Origin: Bacteroidetes bacterium UBA2234
GTDB lineage: Bacteria; Bacteroidota; Bacteroidia; NS11-12g; UBA955
Length of the DNA: 24,199 nucleotides
Assembly: GCA_002347985.1 (NCBI GenBank)
Contig: DDYM01000046.1
Coordinates: 177 to 24,375, forward strand
Direction: 5' to 3'
Shown: positions 1-8,715 of the stretch, in pieces
How positions within the stretch are numbered: the first letter of the stretch is position 1
How the letters are laid out: the number at the start of each line of letters is the position of its first letter
The notes under the pieces: generated by a model
What the model was told of the DNA's origin: nothing
Databases searched by the model: none
What the model saw: only the letters and a program-made list of their open reading frames with translations
Made by a program: the position numbers and the translations under genes

Positions 1-775
1 CTTTGAGTCGCTCTTCAAATTCCCCTTTGTATTTTGCACCTGCAACCAAGGCTCCCAAGTCCAAGCTGTAAATCACTTTGGATTTTAAGTTTTCGGGGAC
101 ATCGCCACGAATGATTCGCATCGCCAAACCTTCGGCGATGGCGGTTTTACCTACACCGGGTTCACCAATCAATACGGGGTTGTTTTTGGTGCGTCGGGAT
201 AAAATTTGAAGGACTCTTCTGATTTCTTCATCTCTTCCGATTACGGGGTCCAATTTCCCCTCGCGGGCCATTTGGTTGAGATTCAGCGCGAATTTTTTGA
301 GGGAGTTAAATTGATTTTCATCCGTTTGCGAATTCACTTTGTTTCCGCCGCGCAGGGCCAGAATGGCTTTTACCAAGTCGACGCGTTTGATCCCGGCGTC
401 CTTCAAAATATTTGATGCGGCGTCTTTGCCTTCGAGAATTCCCAATAACAAATGTTCGTTGGTTACAAATTCGTCGTTCATTTCACCCATCGCTTTTTCG
501 GCGGCGGTGGTTGCTGAATGTAATGCTTGAGATAAATATACTTGTCCACCCTCAACTTTTGGGAGACTTTGAATAGAAGCATTTACCGCTTGTTCAATGC
601 GCGCAAGGTTTGCGCCGAGTTTTCCAGCGATAAACTGCAGGGTTTCCTCATCGTCCGAAATCATGGCAGACAGCAAGTGAACGGGTTCCATCGCCTGTTG
701 TTTGTTGGCGATTACCAGCTGCTGAGCCTTTGACAATGTGTCCTGTGCTTTGATGGTAAATTGTTGTAAATTCAT
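1..775 (-). CDS. clpB: ATP-dependent disaggregase ClpB, N-terminal part (cut by window edge)
   Basis: The first 258 codons of ClpB, the hexameric AAA+ chaperone that pulls polypeptides out of aggregates together with DnaK in the cytoplasm. The start is the ATG at 773-775 and the frame stays open to the window edge. Residues 1 to about 145 form the Clp_N double repeat that binds substrate. The linker reads [15 protein letters not shown], and the first Walker A is GEPGVGKT at residues 204-211. The last visible residues, KYKGEFEER, are the NBD1 pore loop with its substrate-gripping tyrosine. Walker B, the coiled-coil M domain and NBD2 lie outside the window, so ClpB is chosen over ClpA/ClpC from the N-terminal sequence and Walker A position. 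It follows the GT51 gene by 110 nt on the same strand. Confidence 0.96.
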   Translation of the reverse strand, partial: MNLQQFTIKAQDTLSKAQQLVIANKQQAMEPVHLLSAMISDDEETLQFIAGKLGANLARIEQAVNASIQSLPKVEGGQVYLSQALHSATTAAEKAMGEMNDEFVTNEHLLLGILEGKDAASNILKDAGIKRVDLVKAILALRGGNKVNSQTDENQFNSLKKFALNLNQMAREGKLDPVIGRDEEIRRVLQILSRRTKNNPVLIGEPGVGKTAIAEGLAMRIIRGDVPENLKSKVIYSLDLGALVAGAKYKGEFEERLK

Positions 776-804
776 GGTGACCCAATGCCGTCAAATCGGA
801 TTCC

Positions 805-824
805 ATTGTAAAATTTTGTACAAT
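805..824. repeat. Inverted repeat upstream of clpB
   Basis: A perfect 6-bp inverted repeat, ATTGTA and TACAAT, separated by 8 nt, lies 29 nt upstream of the clpB start. It does not resemble the CIRCE operator of HrcA. I see no clear TAnnTTTG promoter box beside it. It could be an operator or chance in AT-rich DNA. Confidence 0.25.
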
Positions 825-885
825 AAACGACAGAATGACACCAAAGGGGAGGGTGATTTACTCCCAAAAAAGACAAATTGACGGA

Positions 886-3084
886 TTAATCGTGTTCGTC
901 TTGTTCGATGGCTTCCAATGGCAGTTCCCCTTCCTCAGATATTTCATCTGGGATTTCGGTGGTTTCTCGTTTTTTGGCTGGGCCTTTGAGTCGTGCCCAG
1001 GCATCGGGATGAATACACACCTTAAAAATGGCTGTGTCTATTGTTCCTGAGTCTTTGGCCAATAAACGACGCCGTAATGCACTGAAATGGCCATTATTTC
1101 CGCGAACGCAACCATTCGAATCCAGGAACCAGCGCACTTTTTTCGGCATGGGAATAATGCTGGCCAAGAATGTACATTCGCCCAAGTTTAGGTCGCTCGG
1201 ATTTTTATGAAAATAGAATCGCGATGCTTCAGTTACACCAAAAATGCCGGGACCCCATTCGATCACGTTCAAGTAAACTTCCAAAAGACGGGACTTGGAA
1301 ACCAATCCACGGCGTTCCATCAACCATGTTAAAAGGATTTCTTCTACTTTTCGAGCGATGGTTTTTCTTCGGCCAAGGAATACGTTTTTCACCAGCTGCA
1401 TGGAAATGGTAGAACCCCCACGTGCAAATCGTTTTTGTTTATAGTTTTGGGCAATACTGGATCGGAAAGCATCCATATAAAATCCTTGGTGATGATAAAA
1501 ATCTGGGTCTTCACTGCGCATTACGCATCGAGTAAGGTCCGGACTGATATTGTCGATCCGCGTAAAGTTTCCATTCGATTCACCCACTTGGAAACGTGCA
1601 ACCACTTCGCCTTTTTCCCAATAAGTATAGGTGAACTCACCATTCATGATTCGAGGGTCCACATTTCCCCATTTCACGATTGTGAAATCCTTGCTAGGCC
1701 ACATATTGCTCTCCAAAATACAATCGCGGGGTTTTTCGTGCTCCATCGCAAACTTGAAACGATATTCCAAAGTCCCAGTAGCTTGGGGGATTCCAATGTT
1801 TCTGAAAAGACCAACGGGTAAACTGGCAAAGAAATCATTGGCTTTCAGGCGAGGCATGTAAATATTAAAAGCGTATTTGGGATTGTTTCCGCCTTGGTAT
1901 TGGGCGAAAATGTTCGCGTTAATTTGGTTTATCTGCACAGAACTTTGACTGTCGAGCTCAAAAAATCCATCTTTGATATCACATACAAATCTTCCATTTG
2001 CGGAATCCACTTGAACCAAGGTATCTGAAATGCGTTCGTCGTTTACCTGCAAGCCCACAAATCCACCGCGTAAATCGGCATGAATGGCGCCAAAAGATTC
2101 ACCCAGTTCGTTTACTTCGAAATCGGCTTTTTGAAATCCCAATCCGTTCAAAACCAATGGTATAGAAACGAATTTCTGGTTGTTGCTTGGTGTAATGCTT
2201 ACGTGACCTGTTAAATCATCTTTGTCGATATCCCCCTGAAGTACAAATCCAATTGATTTTTTTGTGGTGTTGGGTAGGGTGTCGTTGTCTGATTTTCGGC
2301 GTCTGCGATATTCTTTTTTCTCCTTTTCGGTGGTGATTTTTTCGCTAGTTGCCAGCAATTGCATCGACAATTCTTTGTGTTTGAAAAGGGTGTTGGGCAA
2401 TTGAAGAGAAAATGTACCCGTTGTATCGGTCAAGGCCATTTGAGTTTGGCGCATTTCCAGGTGATTGGGTGCTTTTCCAATATACGATTCCAATTGTCTG
2501 AACAGACTTACGATGGGGTCTTTATTGGGTTTGGCCTTTTCTTCGGGTTTATCGTCGCTCCCCATCAATCCGCAGTAATTGCAGTAATCGGGCAGGTTCA
2601 CAAGGTTGAGTGAAAGTTGATCTGTTTCGAAGCCGGATAAACCGATGTCCCAAAATTTCCACACATTGAGTCCGATAGCCAAATCGTTGCAGGCGAAAAC
2701 AGGGGCTTTAGATAGGGTTTTATAGATGGCCTTTTGTGCCTTAGGTAGTGTGTCGTTAGGCGTCGGAATCCCTTGCTTGTACTGAAGTTTTAGTCCTTTT
2801 AGGTGAACACCAAACAACCATGTAAATCCTTTTTCTTGGCAGGTGAGGTCGTAGCCTTTTTTCTCCAATTTAACCACGGCTTTATTGAAAGCCCAGTTGA
2901 GGAGAAATCCTCTGCAAGAGAGCCAAACGATCAAAAAAATGGTAAAGCCAATCCCAGCAAACCAAGAAGTTTTCTTCAGCCATTTGAAACCCCGATTTTT
3001 ATCGGTGAGCCATTGCCAAAAAAAATCAATCCAAGTTCGGATGCGTTCCAGTATAGTTATACGGGGTGATTTGTCTGAGTTCAT
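886..3084 (-). CDS. Membrane-anchored peptidoglycan glycosyltransferase (GT51) with a large N-terminal domain
   Basis: A 732-residue protein that should polymerise lipid II into glycan strands. An N-terminal cytoplasmic segment is followed by one transmembrane helix at about residues 41-60. Residues 65-500 are predicted to be mostly beta-rich, and the GT51 domain lies at about 505-680. GT51 motifs are visible: RSEDPDFYHHQGF with the first catalytic Glu at 525, RGGSTISMQLVKN at 555-567, the second conserved Glu region ARKVEEILL at 577-585, and YLNVIEWGPGIFGV at 604-617. No penicillin-binding transpeptidase domain follows; the C-terminus is an acidic tail. It is therefore a monofunctional glycosyltransferase, but about three times the length of E. 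coli MtgA. The middle region resembles AsmA-type domains in feel only; I cannot assign it. The only ATG before the membrane helix is at 3082-3084, inside the end of purB. Confidence 0.88.
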   Translation of the reverse strand: MNSDKSPRITILERIRTWIDFFWQWLTDKNRGFKWLKKTSWFAGIGFTIFLIVWLSCRGFLLNWAFNKAVVKLEKKGYDLTCQEKGFTWLFGVHLKGLKLQYKQGIPTPNDTLPKAQKAIYKTLSKAPVFACNDLAIGLNVWKFWDIGLSGFETDQLSLNLVNLPDYCNYCGLMGSDDKPEEKAKPNKDPIVSLFRQLESYIGKAPNHLEMRQTQMALTDTTGTFSLQLPNTLFKHKELSMQLLATSEKITTEKEKKEYRRRRKSDNDTLPNTTKKSIGFVLQGDIDKDDLTGHVSITPSNNQKFVSIPLVLNGLGFQKADFEVNELGESFGAIHADLRGGFVGLQVNDERISDTLVQVDSANGRFVCDIKDGFFELDSQSSVQINQINANIFAQYQGGNNPKYAFNIYMPRLKANDFFASLPVGLFRNIGIPQATGTLEYRFKFAMEHEKPRDCILESNMWPSKDFTIVKWGNVDPRIMNGEFTYTYWEKGEVVARFQVGESNGNFTRIDNISPDLTRCVMRSEDPDFYHHQGFYMDAFRSSIAQNYKQKRFARGGSTISMQLVKNVFLGRRKTIARKVEEILLTWLMERRGLVSKSRLLEVYLNVIEWGPGIFGVTEASRFYFHKNPSDLNLGECTFLASIIPMPKKVRWFLDSNGCVRGNNGHFSALRRRLLAKDSGTIDTAIFKVCIHPDAWARLKGPAKKRETTEIPDEISEEGELPLEAIEQDEHD

Positions 3085-4384
3085 TTTTTACAGCGTCTGT
3101 AATATCCAGTTCATTGATGAAATCGGCAATGCTTTCGGCCGTGATTTTACTATGGGTTCGGGTTAGTGCTTTCAGCGCCTCATAGGGGTTGGGATAACCC
3201 TCACGCCTTAAGATGGTTTGAATGGCTTCGGCCACCACAGCCCAGTTGTTATTCAAGTCAGACTCCAATGCAGCTTCATTTAAAACCAACTTATTCAGGC
3301 CCTTGTTTAAACTGTTCAAGGCAATCAAAGTATGGGCAAAAGGAACCCCAATATTGCGTAAAACTGTACTGTCAGTTAAATCTCTCTGTAATCGGGAAAC
3401 GGGCAATTTTGAAGCAAGATGCTCAAACAATGCATTTGCGATACCCAAGTTGCCTTCGGCATTTTCAAAATCAATAGGATTTACCTTGTGTGGCATTGCA
3501 CTTGACCCCACTTCGCCTTCCTTGATTTTCTGTTTGAAGTACTCCATGCTCACATAGGTCCACACATCGCGAGAAAAATCAATTAAGATGGTATTGATGC
3601 GCTTCCAATTGTCGAACTGTGCCGCCAAGAAATCATAAGGTTCAATTTGTGTAGTGAAAGGCACGCGGTATAAACCCAGATCCTCGCCCACAAATTTATC
3701 GCCAAAAGCCAACCAATCGGTATTTGGAAAGGCAACATGATGGGCGTTGTAATTCCCTGTTGCTCCGCCAAATTTCGCGGAATAGGGAAGTTGAGACAAT
3801 AGGTTAATCTGACCTTCTAAACGGGCTACGAAAACATACCATTCCTTGCCTAAGCGGGTAGGAGAGGCAGGTTGTCCGTGCGTCTTGGCCAACAATGGGA
3901 TGTCTTTCCATTCTTGGGCTTGTGATTTAATCAACTCAATGACTTGATTCAAGGCAGGCATCATCACTGCAGCACTGGCTTCTTTGAAACTCAATGGAAT
4001 CGCAGTATTGTTGATATCCTGAGAGGTGAGTCCAAAGTGAACCCATTCCTTGTATGCCTGTAATCCCAGGGCGTCCAATTTCTCCTTGATGCAATATTCA
4101 ACCGCCTTTACGTCGTGGTTGGTCGTCTTTTCGATGGTTTTAACCCGCTGAATGTCTTCTTCAGGCAGATTTTCACACCAATTGGTAAGGGTGATTTGGT
4201 GTTTGAGAAGCTCGCTCCAATCAACATTTGGGATCACTTTTGCCAAGGCAAAAAGGTAAGCCACCTCAACGCGGATGCGGTATTGAATGAGACCGGCTTC
4301 TGAATAATATCGTTTTAAATCTTTAGTTCCGCCGGCATATCTACCGTCTACGGGTGAAATTGCATACAGAGGGCTGGCATCCAT
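3026..4384 (-). CDS. purB: Adenylosuccinate lyase
   Basis: PurB removes fumarate from SAICAR and from adenylosuccinate, two steps of purine synthesis in the cytoplasm. The fumarase/aspartase superfamily signature GSSAMPHKVNPIDFEN starts near residue 293 and carries the mobile catalytic serine loop. Other conserved blocks are TTNHDVKAVEY (about 87-97) and KTHGQPASPT (about 167-176). The N-terminus LYAISPVDGRYAG matches the bacterial PurB start pattern. The ATG at 4382-4384 gives 452 residues, the usual length. A further 5 upstream codons are open from a TTG, but that TTG overlaps the promoter-like box and is unlikely to be used. uvrA ends 33 nt upstream. The last 59 nt overlap the GT51 gene in another frame. 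Confidence 0.97.
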   Translation of the reverse strand: MDASPLYAISPVDGRYAGGTKDLKRYYSEAGLIQYRIRVEVAYLFALAKVIPNVDWSELLKHQITLTNWCENLPEEDIQRVKTIEKTTNHDVKAVEYCIKEKLDALGLQAYKEWVHFGLTSQDINNTAIPLSFKEASAAVMMPALNQVIELIKSQAQEWKDIPLLAKTHGQPASPTRLGKEWYVFVARLEGQINLLSQLPYSAKFGGATGNYNAHHVAFPNTDWLAFGDKFVGEDLGLYRVPFTTQIEPYDFLAAQFDNWKRINTILIDFSRDVWTYVSMEYFKQKIKEGEVGSSAMPHKVNPIDFENAEGNLGIANALFEHLASKLPVSRLQRDLTDSTVLRNIGVPFAHTLIALNSLNKGLNKLVLNEAALESDLNNNWAVVAEAIQTILRREGYPNPYEALKALTRTHSKITAESIADFINELDITDAVKNELRQITPYNYTGTHPNLD

Positions 4385-4388
4385 TCTA

Positions 4389-4396
4389 CAAAAATA
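4389..4396 (-). promoter_or_regulatory. Promoter -7 box before purB
   Basis: TATTTTTG on the minus strand is a perfect match to the Bacteroidota -7 consensus TAnnTTTG. Only TAGA separates it from the purB ATG, so transcription would begin at or very near the start codon. No TTG/TTTG is found at 19-20 nt upstream, which weakens the call. Confidence 0.45.
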
Positions 4397-4397
4397 C

Positions 4398-4412
4398 AAC
4401 GCAAGTTGCGTT
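4398..4412. repeat. 15-bp palindrome between uvrA and purB
   Basis: AACGCAA-G-TTGCGTT is a perfect palindrome around one central base. It lies between the uvrA stop and the purB start and is one base from the purB -7 box. As RNA it could form only a short stem (5 bp with 5-nt loop) followed by a U-rich stretch, a weak terminator for uvrA. Its position would equally suit a regulator binding site for purB. Confidence 0.4.
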
Positions 4413-4417
4413 TTCCC

Positions 4418-7276
4418 TTATTTTAATTCCAATTTCAAGAATCTACCAGTGTGACTTTCTTTGTGTTTCGCCACTTGTTCGGGTGTTCCAAAGACCAATA
4501 TTTCTCCGCCACCTGAACCGCCCTCGGGCCCAATGTCTACAACCCAATCCGCCACTTTGATCACGTCCATGTTGTGCTCGATGACAACAATCGTATTGCC
4601 TTTGTCAACCAAAATATTCAATACGCCTAGCAATTGCTTGATATCGTTGAAGTGAAGACCGGTTGTTGGTTCGTCCAATATGTACAATGTCTTACCTGTA
4701 TCACGCTTGCTCAATTCGGTGGAAAGTTTTACGCGTTGGGCTTCTCCGCCACTGATGGTGGTACTCGACTGTCCTAGAGTTAAGTAGCCCAAGCCCACAT
4801 CCTGCATCGTTTTTACCTTGCGCTGGATCAAAGGGATATGTTCGAAGAAGTCTACTGCGGTGTCAATCGACATCTCAAGGACATCGTTTATGCTTTTGCC
4901 TTTGTATCGAACTTCTAAGGTTTCTCGGTTGTATCGCTTGCCCTGACATTCATCGCACAACACCTCTACATCCGGTAGGAAGTTCATTTCGATGACTTTT
5001 TTTCCGCCACCGCCACACGCTTCGCAACGACCGCCTTTTACGTTAAAGCTGAATCTGCCGGGTTTATAGCCTCGGATTTTTGCTTCTGGAAGATTGGTGA
5101 ATAGGTTGCGAATTTCCTGAAAAACACCCACGTAAGTTGCTGGATTGCTTCGAGGCGTTCGTCCAATGGGACTTTGATCGATGCGAATTACTTTGTCGAT
5201 GTGCTCCAACCCCTCAATGCTTTTGAATGGCAAGGGTTTGTAACTAGAAGCATACACTTTGTTATGTGCCGCCGTGAATAGGGTTTCGTTGATCAAACTG
5301 GATTTTCCGCTACCACTCACTCCGGTAATCGCCACGAACAAGCCCAAGGGAATTTCAAGGTCAACATTTTTGAGGTTGTGGCCCGTGCATCCTTTCAATT
5401 TGAGTTTTTCTGTCGATGCTTTTCTTCGCTTTTCTGGCACTGGAATGTTATCCTCACCGCGAAGATATTTTCCGGTTATGGCATCGGATTGGATAAAATC
5501 TTTGACTTCACCGCTGGCAACAATTTGTCCGCCATGAACACCAGCATTGGGACCGATTTCCACCAACCAATCGCTGGCAAGCATCATGTCTTTGTCGTGC
5601 TCAACCACCAAAACCGTATTCCCCATATCTCGAAGGTCTCGCAAACTCTGAATCAGTCGTTCATTGTCGCGCTGATGCAATCCAATACTGGGCTCATCGA
5701 GGATATAAAGCACATTCATCAGTTTGCTGCCAATTTGCGTGGCCAATCGAATTCGTTGTGCTTCCCCGCCCGATAAAGTTCTTGCTGGGCTATTTAGGGT
5801 GAGGTATCCAAGGCCAACGCCAACCAAGAAGTCGAGACGACTTTTGATTTCTTTGATCAATTCAGTGGCAATAATCACCTGTCTTTCCGTGAGATCGCCG
5901 TCTACCGCGTGGAACCAATTTCTGAGCACATCGATGTTCATGTTGCTCAACAGGGCGATGTTTTTTTGTGCGATAAGAAAATGAAGGGATTCCTGCTTTA
6001 ATCGGGCGCCCTGACAGGTTTCGCAGGGTTTTTGGTGCATGAATTCTTCGGCCCACTGACGAAGTTTGTCGTCCTCGGATTCAAAATAATTCTCGGTGAT
6101 GTAATGCACCACCCCTTTGTATTGAGATTCGTAGGATTTCTTTTGGCCTTGATGGTTTACATGACTCACCATGATGGGTTCATCGTAGCCGTAAAGAATG
6201 CACTGAATTTGCTGCTCGCTGAGTTTTGAAATGGGATCGGCCAAGCTAAAGTCGAGGACTTTGCTCAGTGCTCTCAATTGGCTAAACGTCCAGTTTTCTC
6301 TGAGTTCACCAATCGGAACGATACCGCCTCGGTTGATGGATTTGCTGCGATCAGGGATGATGAAATCGATATTGACTTCGGCTGTTTCTCCCATGCCTTC
6401 GCAGGATGGACAAGCGCCATAGGGTGAATTGAAAGAGAAGGAATTGGGTTGGGGTTCATCGTAGCTGAGGCCGCTGATCGGGTCCATCAGAAACTTTGAA
6501 AAGTGCACGAGGTTGTCGTCTGCGTCCAATACCATCATATTGCCATCGCCCATTTTCATTGCGATTTTCACGCTTTCCGTGAGCCGGCCTGTAGATCCAC
6601 TTTGTACTTGTAGTCGATCAATTACGACTTCGATGTCGTGTATTTTGTATCGATCCACCTGCATACTCCCGGTGATATCGGTAATTTTGCCGTCTACCCG
6701 AACTTTGTTGTAGCCTTTCTTTTTGATTTGCTCAAACAGGTCGCGGTAGTTCCCTTTACGTCCTTTTACAACAGGTGCGAGGATGGCCACTTTTTGGGTG
6801 TCGAACTTTTGAACCATGGCATCCATGATCTGTTGTTCGGTGAGTTTTACCATTTTTTCACCGCTGATATAGCTAACGGCTTCACCGGCACGGGCGAAAA
6901 GGAGACGCAGGAAATCGTACACTTCAGTAACGGTACCCACAGTACTTCTTGGGTTTTTACTCACGGTTTTTTGTTCGATGCTGATCACGGGACTGAGGCC
7001 GCGAACTTTATCAACGTCTGGGCGTTTCATATCGCCGATGAACTGACGTGCATAGGCACTGAAACTCTCTAAGTATCTACGTTGTCCTTCCGCGAAAAGG
7101 GTATCAAATGCAAGTGAACTTTTTCCCGATCCAGAAAGTCCAGTAAACACGACGAGTTTATTCCTGGGAATGGTAAGGTCGATGGATTTTAAATTGTGTT
7201 CCCGAGCGCCTAGAATCTCGATGCTAGGTTCGTTGGCATCGGGCTGTTGAATGTGCTCAGAAACAGTGTTTTTCAT
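4418..7276 (-). CDS. uvrA: Excinuclease ABC subunit A (UvrA)
   Basis: UvrA is the damage-scanning ATPase of nucleotide excision repair; it loads UvrB on distorted DNA. The protein has 952 residues from the ATG at 7274-7276 (numbers below use this start). It has two ABC modules: Walker A GLSGSGKS at 46-53 and GVSGSGKS at 652-659; signature LSGGEAQR at 501-508 and ISGGEAQR at 841-848; and Walker B ILDEPS and ILDEPT. Zinc-binding cysteine pairs are CPSC (289-292), CETC (418-421), CEAC (751-754) and CDEC (774-777). Length and all motifs indicate an intact enzyme. A TTG 24 nt further upstream is in frame, but it lies upstream of the -7 box and is rejected. The gene has its own promoter-like box, although the TPM gene ends only 77 nt upstream. 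Confidence 0.98.
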   Translation of the reverse strand: MKNTVSEHIQQPDANEPSIEILGAREHNLKSIDLTIPRNKLVVFTGLSGSGKSSLAFDTLFAEGQRRYLESFSAYARQFIGDMKRPDVDKVRGLSPVISIEQKTVSKNPRSTVGTVTEVYDFLRLLFARAGEAVSYISGEKMVKLTEQQIMDAMVQKFDTQKVAILAPVVKGRKGNYRDLFEQIKKKGYNKVRVDGKITDITGSMQVDRYKIHDIEVVIDRLQVQSGSTGRLTESVKIAMKMGDGNMMVLDADDNLVHFSKFLMDPISGLSYDEPQPNSFSFNSPYGACPSCEGMGETAEVNIDFIIPDRSKSINRGGIVPIGELRENWTFSQLRALSKVLDFSLADPISKLSEQQIQCILYGYDEPIMVSHVNHQGQKKSYESQYKGVVHYITENYFESEDDKLRQWAEEFMHQKPCETCQGARLKQESLHFLIAQKNIALLSNMNIDVLRNWFHAVDGDLTERQVIIATELIKEIKSRLDFLVGVGLGYLTLNSPARTLSGGEAQRIRLATQIGSKLMNVLYILDEPSIGLHQRDNERLIQSLRDLRDMGNTVLVVEHDKDMMLASDWLVEIGPNAGVHGGQIVASGEVKDFIQSDAITGKYLRGEDNIPVPEKRRKASTEKLKLKGCTGHNLKNVDLEIPLGLFVAITGVSGSGKSSLINETLFTAAHNKVYASSYKPLPFKSIEGLEHIDKVIRIDQSPIGRTPRSNPATYVGVFQEIRNLFTNLPEAKIRGYKPGRFSFNVKGGRCEACGGGGKKVIEMNFLPDVEVLCDECQGKRYNRETLEVRYKGKSINDVLEMSIDTAVDFFEHIPLIQRKVKTMQDVGLGYLTLGQSSTTISGGEAQRVKLSTELSKRDTGKTLYILDEPTTGLHFNDIKQLLGVLNILVDKGNTIVVIEHNMDVIKVADWVVDIGPEGGSGGGEILVFGTPEQVAKHKESHTGRFLKLELK

Positions 7277-7284
7277 GGAATTTG

Positions 7285-7292
7285 CAAAGGTA
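7285..7292 (-). promoter_or_regulatory. Promoter -7 box before uvrA
   Basis: TACCTTTG (followed by CA) on the minus strand is a perfect TAnnTTTG box, 8 nt before the uvrA ATG. The nearest possible upstream element at 19 nt is TTTC; a TTTG occurs at 15 nt, which is short. I saw no LexA-like palindrome nearby. The predicted transcript would have almost no leader. Confidence 0.5.
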
Positions 7293-7353
7293 CAAAACAA
7301 TGCATCGCAAAGAAAGATTTATTCAGAAAATTCGCGGGTTATCGATGCTTGGG

Positions 7354-8241
7354 TTACCAGCTACCACCAGCTCCACCGCCGTTAAATCCACCGCCACCGC
7401 CAAATCCGCCCCAATCACTGGATCCACCGCCAAATCCGCTGCCGCTGCCACTGCCAAACCCACCGCCGCCAAAACCTCCCATGAATAGGGGCCAAGCGCC
7501 GATTCCGGTATTGTAGCGACCATTTCTGCGATATCCGCCACCACCGCCACCGCGCGACATGATGATGAGTAAAATGATGGCAACAACAATGCTGAACCAA
7601 CCTCGCGTACCGCTTTTGTGTTTTCGGCTGGCTTTGCCTTTGAATTTGCCCATCAAGGCTTTTTCAAATGCTTCGGTGGTTTGGAGTATTGCCGTGAAAT
7701 AATCTTGGTTTCTTAAATTGGGTACCAAGTAATCATTTTCGATCTGTCCCAATCTGCTGGCGCCAAGTTTGTCTTGCATCTGATCGGCGGTCACCGTAAA
7801 GAATTTTCTATCGTTTACTGCGATATAAAGCAAGATTCCGTTGTTTTTGTTCTTTTGACCAACGCCCCAGCCTCGAGCCAAAAACATCGCCCTGTCAATG
7901 GCTGCAAGCCCGTTTGCACTGGGTTCAAGCACCACCGCAATTTGAGATGACGTAGAATCTTCGTAAGCGAAAAGTCGTTCGTTGAGCGCCTTAATTTGAT
8001 CCGCACTTAACACATTGGCATAATCGTTTACGTGACCTTTGTAAGCGGGAAGGGTTTGTTCTGCTTTTAATGATCCCCAAAAGCTGATGCTTAGGGTAAG
8101 TATCGCCAATGGCAATGTTAAAAATCTGCTTAAACCCAACCATGCCCTGTACTGGACAAGGAAACGTCTATTTTTGTTAGGTCTAGCGGTGTCGCGTCCA
8201 TCGCCAAAAAAACTTGCTTCAATTGCCATTGGAGATCTCAT
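7354..8241 (-). CDS. TPM-domain membrane protein with Gly-rich tail
   Basis: A 295-residue protein with a hydrophobic N-terminal segment at about 38-57 (signal or anchor), a TPM domain at about 62-195, a second transmembrane helix at about 214-229, and a glycine-rich C-terminus from 231 to the end. TPM hallmarks are VNDYANVLSADQ (71-82), the NGILLYIAVNDR block (134-145) and the closing segment DYFTAI. The layout signal - TPM - helix - Gly-rich tail is the classic form of this family (TPM_phosphatase, YgcG-like). The biochemical role of bacterial members is unsettled; plant and cyanobacterial relatives take part in photosystem II repair. The ATG at 8241 overlaps the preceding TPM gene by 23 nt; a second in-frame ATG at 8229 (residue 5) is equally possible. 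It is the fourth gene of the lipB-lemA-TPM-TPM run. Confidence 0.85.
   Translation of the reverse strand: MRSPMAIEASFFGDGRDTARPNKNRRFLVQYRAWLGLSRFLTLPLAILTLSISFWGSLKAEQTLPAYKGHVNDYANVLSADQIKALNERLFAYEDSTSSQIAVVLEPSANGLAAIDRAMFLARGWGVGQKNKNNGILLYIAVNDRKFFTVTADQMQDKLGASRLGQIENDYLVPNLRNQDYFTAILQTTEAFEKALMGKFKGKASRKHKSGTRGWFSIVVAIILLIIMSRGGGGGGYRRNGRYNTGIGAWPLFMGGFGGGGFGSGSGSGFGGGSSDWGGFGGGGGFNGGGAGGSW
7355..7560. repeat. Low-complexity Gly-codon tract in the TPM gene
   Basis: GC-rich, nearly repetitive DNA made of degenerate GGN codons (read on the minus strand) encodes the Gly-rich tail. Units resembling GGFGGGG and GSGSG recur. The opposite strand carries long proline-rich open frames as a by-product. 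Such tracts are prone to length change. Confidence 0.7.
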
Positions 8242-8713
8242 TGCTTAGTTCATTGGGATTGATATCGCCTGGAGAGAAATACTTCGACAACAATTGGGCT
8301 GATTCTTGGATTCCTAGGATTACGCCTGTTTTGAACTGTTGCTGCTGAAAATGGCTTTGCATTGCATCGCGCATTTGATCCCATTGACCATCGGCGACTT
8401 TGCTATGGATGCCTTCATCGCCAAAAATGGCAAATTGCTTTGTGTGGGGTGCTAAAAAAATCAAAATCCCATTGCGGTCCACGGTCTTGTGCATCCCCAA
8501 TGTTTTAAACGTTTTTGCTGCGGATTTAACAACATCCGAGGGTTTGTGAGAGTGGCTGATGTGGACGCGGATTTCAGCCGAAGTGAGATTTTCTGCTTCA
8601 GCGATCGCCGCAACGATTTCAGTTTCCTCCGTTTGGGAGAACAGATGGATGCGTTTTTTTAGTCCGATGCGATACAGCAACCCATGGACGAAACCGGAGA
8701 GGGAATTTGACAT
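8219..8713 (-). CDS. Small TPM-domain protein without membrane anchor
   Basis: A 164-residue protein with a TPM domain covering about 27-150. Conserved-looking parts are SAEIRVHISHS (45-55), the RNGILIFLAPHTKQFAIFGD stretch (79-98) and GVILGIQ. It has no signal peptide, no clear transmembrane helix and no Gly-rich tail, so it should be cytoplasmic or membrane-associated through partners. The ATG at 8711-8713 lies 2 nt after the lemA stop, and its own end overlaps the next TPM gene. The order LemA, small TPM, large TPM is a recurrent arrangement in Bacteroidota and suggests the three products work together. The function is not established. Confidence 0.84.
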   Translation of the reverse strand: MSNSLSGFVHGLLYRIGLKKRIHLFSQTEETEIVAAIAEAENLTSAEIRVHISHSHKPSDVVKSAAKTFKTLGMHKTVDRNGILIFLAPHTKQFAIFGDEGIHSKVADGQWDQMRDAMQSHFQQQQFKTGVILGIQESAQLLSKYFSPGDINPNELSNEISNGN

Positions 8714-8715
8714 TG

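Noticed and set aside
776..885. CIRCE-like operator before clpB
   Set aside because: The inverted repeat there has 6-bp arms with an 8-nt spacer and no similarity to the CIRCE sequence.
7247..7516. Proline-rich plus-strand frames opposite the TPM gene
   Set aside because: They are the reverse reading of Gly codons of the TPM tail, a by-product of low complexity.
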